Part shown: in pieces, positions 6,074-8,532 of the stretch
Layout: every line of letters begins with the position of its first letter
Position numbering within the stretch: the stretch's first letter is position 1
Source: Caldilineaceae bacterium
GTDB taxonomy: Bacteria > Chloroflexota > Anaerolineae > Caldilineales > Caldilineaceae
Direction: 5' to 3'
Length of the DNA: 8,532 nt
NCBI GenBank assembly: GCA_015494005.1
Contig: WGCB01000730.1
Coordinates: 1 to 8,532, forward strand
Program-made: the position numbers and the translations under genes
Notes under the pieces: generated by a model
The model's input: the letters and a program-made list of their open reading frames with translations, nothing else
The model's database searches: none
Told to the model about the DNA's origin: nothing

Positions 6074-6088
6074 TTTCGAGTGTCGAAA
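6074..6088. repeat. Inverted repeat in the transporter leader
   Basis: TTTCGA and TCGAAA form perfect 6-bp arms around a 3-bp spacer (GTG). It lies about 67 bp downstream of the expected transcription start, within the untranslated leader. It could be a second regulator-binding site or a small RNA hairpin; no T-run follows, so it is not a terminator. Confidence 0.45.
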
Positions 6089-6159
6089 CCGCTTCCCCCG
6101 AACGGACAGCGCTAGATCCAAGCAGGTTTTGGAACGGTATCTCACTCTACCACCCATCC

Positions 6160-6166
6160 AAGGAGG
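6160..6166 (+). promoter_or_regulatory. Strong Shine-Dalgarno that sets the binding-protein start
   Basis: AAGGAGG lies 7 nt before the ATG at 6174. It decides against the upstream in-frame ATG at 6129, which would add 15 residues ahead of the lipoprotein signal peptide. Confidence 0.85.
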
Positions 6167-6173
6167 AAAAGCC

Positions 6174-7487
6174 ATGAAACGTGTCGCCCACATCTCCCTG
6201 TTTCTGTTCCTGATCTTCGTGCTGGTGGCCTGCGCCGCACCGCCACCACCGGCCGCGGCCCCGGCGGAGGAAGCGGCCCCTCAGCCCAAAGCGGAGAAGT
6301 ACACCCTCTGGTTCAACACCCTCTTCCACAGCGGCGATGCCCAGGCCATGGAGCGCATCGTCCAGGCCTACAACGAGAGCCACGAGGACACCCAGATCAC
6401 CCTGACCCAGGGCCAGTGGTCTGAGTACTACGCGCAGTTGACCAACTCGGTCATCGCCGGGAACCCGCCCCAGATCGGCATTGTCCACACCAACAAGCTC
6501 TCGGAGATGTACCCGGCCCTGACGCCTCTGGAGGCCTCGCCCGCGGGGAACCTGCTGGAGGCGGCCGGCATTCAGGGAGAGGACTACATCGAGAAGCTGT
6601 GGCAGGCCGGCGAGCGGGACGGTCACCGCTACCTGGTGCCCCTGGACACCCACATGTGGGGCATGTGGTACAACAAGGACATCTTCGAGGCCGCGGGCCT
6701 GGATCCGGAGAATCCGCCCCAGACCATGGACGAGTTCGTGGCCGCGGCGGACGCCATCCGGGATGCGGGCTTCAAGGCCTTCCACCCCGCGGAGGACGCC
6801 CTGCCCCGCAAGCTGCGCCGGGCCTGGTACATCCTCTTCTGGCAGCAGGGCGGGGAACTCTTCGACGAGGGCTACACCAAGGCCACCTTCAACAACGAGA
6901 AGGGGCTGAAGGCCCTGGAGTTCCTGGTCAGCATGGTGCAGGAGCGGGGCTGGAACGAGCCGGGCACCGACGGCTTCAAGCAGTTCACCGCAGGTGAGCT
7001 GGGCATGCTCTTCGCGGGGAACTGGATGTACTGGACGGCCAAGGAGAGCGGGGTAAACTGGGGCTTCGCCTACGTGCCCCAGTTCTACGACAAGCGGGTG
7101 ACCTGGGCCAACAGCCACAACCTGGTCATCCCCAAGCAGCCCGAGGGCGTCTCGGACGAGGTGCTGGTCAAGTCGGCCGAGGCCATCAAGTGGATCAACG
7201 AGCACTCGGACCTGTGGGGCATCTACGGCGGCCACATCCCCGCCTACAAGCCGGCCCTGGAGAGCGAGGAGCTGCGCAACTCCGACACCTGGAAGCTCTC
7301 CCTCTCCAAGTTCACGGACATGGCCAACAACGGCTGGATCCACTACCCCATCGACCACCCCAAGGGCTCCCAGCTGGAGAGCGCCATTCAGGTCCAGATC
7401 CAACGGGCCTACAACGGCGAGATCTCCCCGGAGGAGGCCCTGCGCCTGGCCGAGGAGGAGTGCAACCAGATCCTGCAGAGCCAGTAA
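6174..7487 (+). CDS. Sugar ABC transporter substrate-binding lipoprotein (family 1, CUT1 type)
   Basis: Captures a carbohydrate outside the membrane and delivers it to the permease pair. The 437-residue protein starts with a lipoprotein signal peptide: basic MKR, a hydrophobic stretch at 5-18 and the lipobox LVAC with Cys20 as the lipidated residue. A Pro/Ala-rich tether (21-40) leads to a type I binding-protein fold beginning KYTLWFNTL. Typical elements are the region around NSVIAGNPPQIGIVHTNKL, then MWGMWYNKDIFEAAGL and a GELGMLFAGNWMYW segment. Length is normal for CUT1 binding proteins. It is the first gene of the operon, behind a TATAAT promoter and a LacI-type operator, followed after 81 bp by a permease. 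Aromatic residues are frequent around the cleft segments, as expected for sugar stacking, but the specific sugar cannot be read from sequence. A glycerol-3-phosphate or oligosaccharide substrate is equally possible. Confidence 0.94.
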   Translation: MKRVAHISLFLFLIFVLVACAAPPPPAAAPAEEAAPQPKAEKYTLWFNTLFHSGDAQAMERIVQAYNESHEDTQITLTQGQWSEYYAQLTNSVIAGNPPQIGIVHTNKLSEMYPALTPLEASPAGNLLEAAGIQGEDYIEKLWQAGERDGHRYLVPLDTHMWGMWYNKDIFEAAGLDPENPPQTMDEFVAAADAIRDAGFKAFHPAEDALPRKLRRAWYILFWQQGGELFDEGYTKATFNNEKGLKALEFLVSMVQERGWNEPGTDGFKQFTAGELGMLFAGNWMYWTAKESGVNWGFAYVPQFYDKRVTWANSHNLVIPKQPEGVSDEVLVKSAEAIKWINEHSDLWGIYGGHIPAYKPALESEELRNSDTWKLSLSKFTDMANNGWIHYPIDHPKGSQLESAIQVQIQRAYNGEISPEEALRLAEEECNQILQSQ

Positions 7488-7501
7488 CCGCCCATCCACG
7501 C

Positions 7502-7530
7502 GTAGGGGCGACCTGCTCGGTCGCCCCTAC
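7502..7530 (+). repeat. Perfect 12-bp intergenic hairpin between binding protein and permease genes
   Basis: GTAGGGGCGACC (7502-7513) and GGTCGCCCCTAC (7519-7530) form a perfect 12-bp stem with a 5-nt loop, starting 14 bp after the binding-protein stop. The 3' arm is partly repeated at 7531-7540: CGGTCGCCCC occurs at 7518-7527 and again at 7531-7540, so two 3' arms could compete for one 5' arm. No U-tract follows, so it is not a classical terminator. It likely stabilises the upstream mRNA end or reduces read-through. Similar G/C-rich palindromes are common as dispersed intergenic repeats in bacterial genomes. Confidence 0.8.
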
Positions 7531-7568
7531 CGGTCGCCCCCTTGTCGCTTGTCTCTGCCGAGGCCCCT

Positions 7569-8483
7569 ATGACCCAACATCCCTTCAAGCCACTCTCCCG
7601 GCTCCTGCGCAACCGCCACGTGGAGGGCGTTCTGTTCGTCCTGCCCTACGCGGTGATCTGGGCCCTCTTCCTCCTCTGGCCCATGGTCTATGGCTTCTAC
7701 ATCAGCCTCTTCAAGTGGCAACCCCTGCTGGGCTCCGAGTTCATCGGCCTGAAGAACTACACGAACCTGCTCCACGACGCCCGCTTCTGGAACGCGCTCA
7801 AGAACACCTTCTGGTTCGCGCTCCTGGCCATGCCCCTGATCATCGGCATCGGCCTGCTCTTCGCCCTCTTCGTCCGGGGAGTGGGCAAGCGCCGGGGCGC
7901 AGGCTTCATCGAGGCCTCCTTCTTCTGGCCCTACCTGCTCAACGTCTCCATCATCAGCATCGTCTGGAAGTGGCTCTTCGACCCGGACTTCGGCCTCATC
8001 CTCTACTACCTGCGTCGGCTGGGCCTGGAGCCGCCGGTCTTTCTGAACGACCCCCGCTGGGCCATCCCGGCCATCGCCATCGCCACAGGCTGGTGGCTGG
8101 CCGGCTACCGCATGGTGGTCTTCCGGGCCGCCATCGAGGACATCCCGGACACCATCTTCGAGCTGGCGGAGCTGGACGGGGCCAACCCGGTGGTGCGCCT
8201 CTTCCGCATCCTGCTGCCCCTGCTCAAACCAGCCCTGCTCTTCGCCCTGGTCCTCACCGCCATCTCCTCCTTCCGGGTGCTGGGACAGGTGCTGATGATG
8301 ACCGACGGCGGGCCGGGCCGAGCGTCCGAGGTGCTGGCCCTCTACCTCTACCGGGCCGGCTGGCAGTACCTGGAGATGGGGCGGGCCGCGGCCCTGGGCT
8401 TCGTCCTCTTCCTCATCATCCTGGCGGTGACCCTGCTGGGCTTCCGCTTCCTGGGCTTCGAGTCCGAGCTGGGAGGGCGCTGA
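7569..8483 (+). CDS. Sugar ABC transporter permease (MalF/UgpA type)
   Basis: Inner-membrane subunit that forms half of the carbohydrate translocation channel. The 304-residue protein has six predicted membrane spans (about 20-42, 78-102, 114-136, 164-185, 219-240, 273-293). The cytoplasmic EAA loop ELAELDGANPVVRLFRILLP runs from 198 to 217, with conserved Gly204 and Leu-Pro at 216-217, and docks on the ATPase. TDGGPGRASEVLALYLY at 245-261 is the usual CUT1 MalF-like segment. The ATG at 7569 is preferred because GAGG ends 5 nt upstream; a TTG at 7542 in the same frame would add nine residues and overlap the region just after the hairpin. The gene follows the binding protein across an 81-bp gap holding the hairpin, and the next gene starts 2 bp after its stop. 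Confidence 0.94.
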   Translation: MTQHPFKPLSRLLRNRHVEGVLFVLPYAVIWALFLLWPMVYGFYISLFKWQPLLGSEFIGLKNYTNLLHDARFWNALKNTFWFALLAMPLIIGIGLLFALFVRGVGKRRGAGFIEASFFWPYLLNVSIISIVWKWLFDPDFGLILYYLRRLGLEPPVFLNDPRWAIPAIAIATGWWLAGYRMVVFRAAIEDIPDTIFELAELDGANPVVRLFRILLPLLKPALLFALVLTAISSFRVLGQVLMMTDGGPGRASEVLALYLYRAGWQYLEMGRAAALGFVLFLIILAVTLLGFRFLGFESELGGR

Positions 8484-8485
8484 CC

Positions 8486-8532
8486 ATGACCGAAGCCGCG
8501 CCCACCACCCCCTCCTGGAGCCGAGCCCAGGC
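8486..8532 (+). CDS. Start of a further operon gene, probably the second permease (partial)
   Basis: An ATG at 8486-8488 begins 2 bp after the permease stop, with GGAGG at 8472-8476 inside the end of the permease gene, 9 nt upstream. Only 15 complete codons are visible (MTEAAPTTPSWSRAQ) before the window ends. They resemble a cytoplasmic N-terminal tail but carry no family motif. By position it should be the MalG/UgpE-type partner permease; that is an inference from operon order only. Confidence 0.6.
   Translation, partial: MTEAAPTTPSWSRAQ

Larger units (their letters stand above)
5762..6173. other. Divergent regulatory region of 412 bp without a gene
   Basis: This stretch separates the minus-strand aminotransferase from the plus-strand sugar transporter and is clearly AT-richer than its surroundings between about 5870 and 6080. 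It holds two back-to-back predicted promoters whose -35 boxes are 30 bp apart, a LacI-type palindrome at 6015-6026, an inverted repeat at 6074-6088 and a Shine-Dalgarno at 6160-6166. A further 6-bp inverted repeat, gaaatt/aatttc with a 7-bp spacer, lies at 5875-5893 in the aminotransferase leader. Short open frames here have no codon character or recognisable product. Confidence 0.75.

Noticed and set aside
4637..6115. A 492-codon plus-strand open frame opposite the aminotransferase
   Set aside because: Antisense shadow of a gene with complete PLP motifs, and it runs through the divergent promoter region.
6147..7499. A 450-codon minus-strand open frame opposite the binding-protein gene
   Set aside because: Low-complexity Leu/Val/Gly-rich translation with no motif. 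The plus strand encodes a clear lipoprotein binding protein with a strong ribosome binding site.
1..8532. CRISPR array, tRNA, rRNA or riboswitch
   Set aside because: No regularly spaced direct repeats of CRISPR size, no recognisable cloverleaf or rRNA segment, and no conserved cobalamin-riboswitch B12 box seen upstream of the corrinoid gene.

Overview
The window is high-GC bacterial DNA with a compact layout. The gene content fits a heterotrophic member of the Chloroflexota (Anaerolineae/Caldilineae-like): a stand-alone corrinoid protein, a CUT1 sugar ABC transporter with a lipoprotein binding protein, a class V aminotransferase beside a phosphoglycerate dehydrogenase, and short G/C-rich intergenic palindromes. 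This placement is an inference from content and style; no marker gene in the window settles it.

Layout. An rRNA/tRNA-type pseudouridine synthase of the RluD group (36-1043, +) converges on a minus-strand pair: rsmI (1104-1775), a 16S rRNA 2'-O-methyltransferase, directly downstream of a methyltransferase-cognate corrinoid protein gene (1789-2472). A promoter-like sequence and a six-unit heptamer repeat lie upstream of the corrinoid gene. Further along the minus strand are a 584-residue two-domain protein (2697-4451) and a class V PLP aminotransferase (start 5761, end 4649). The 197 bp between these two holds a 121-bp imperfect palindrome flanked by a perfect 8-bp direct repeat, which looks like a small non-autonomous transposon. 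A divergent control region (5762-6173) separates the minus-strand block from a sugar ABC transporter operon on the plus strand: lipoprotein solute-binding protein (6174-7487), first permease (7569-8483), and the first codons of a further gene (8486 onward).

Most notable gene. The N-terminal half of the 584-residue protein is a D-3-phosphoglycerate dehydrogenase core. The C-terminal half is not an ACT or ASB regulatory domain. It is a ParB/Srx-fold domain carrying an Ile-Pro-His-Glu ... Asp-Gly-x-Thr-Arg pattern like that of the free-serine kinases SerK (Thermococcus) and SbnI (Staphylococcus). With the adjacent aminotransferase, this suggests a locus handling 3-phosphoglycerate, phosphohydroxypyruvate, O-phosphoserine and serine in two polypeptides.

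Regulation. The sugar transporter has a promoter with an exact TATAAT -10 box. A perfect 12-bp palindrome with central CG, typical of LacI-family operators, lies just downstream of the predicted transcription start, so repression relieved by a sugar ligand is likely. A strong 12-bp hairpin between the binding-protein and permease genes could lower permease expression relative to the binding protein.
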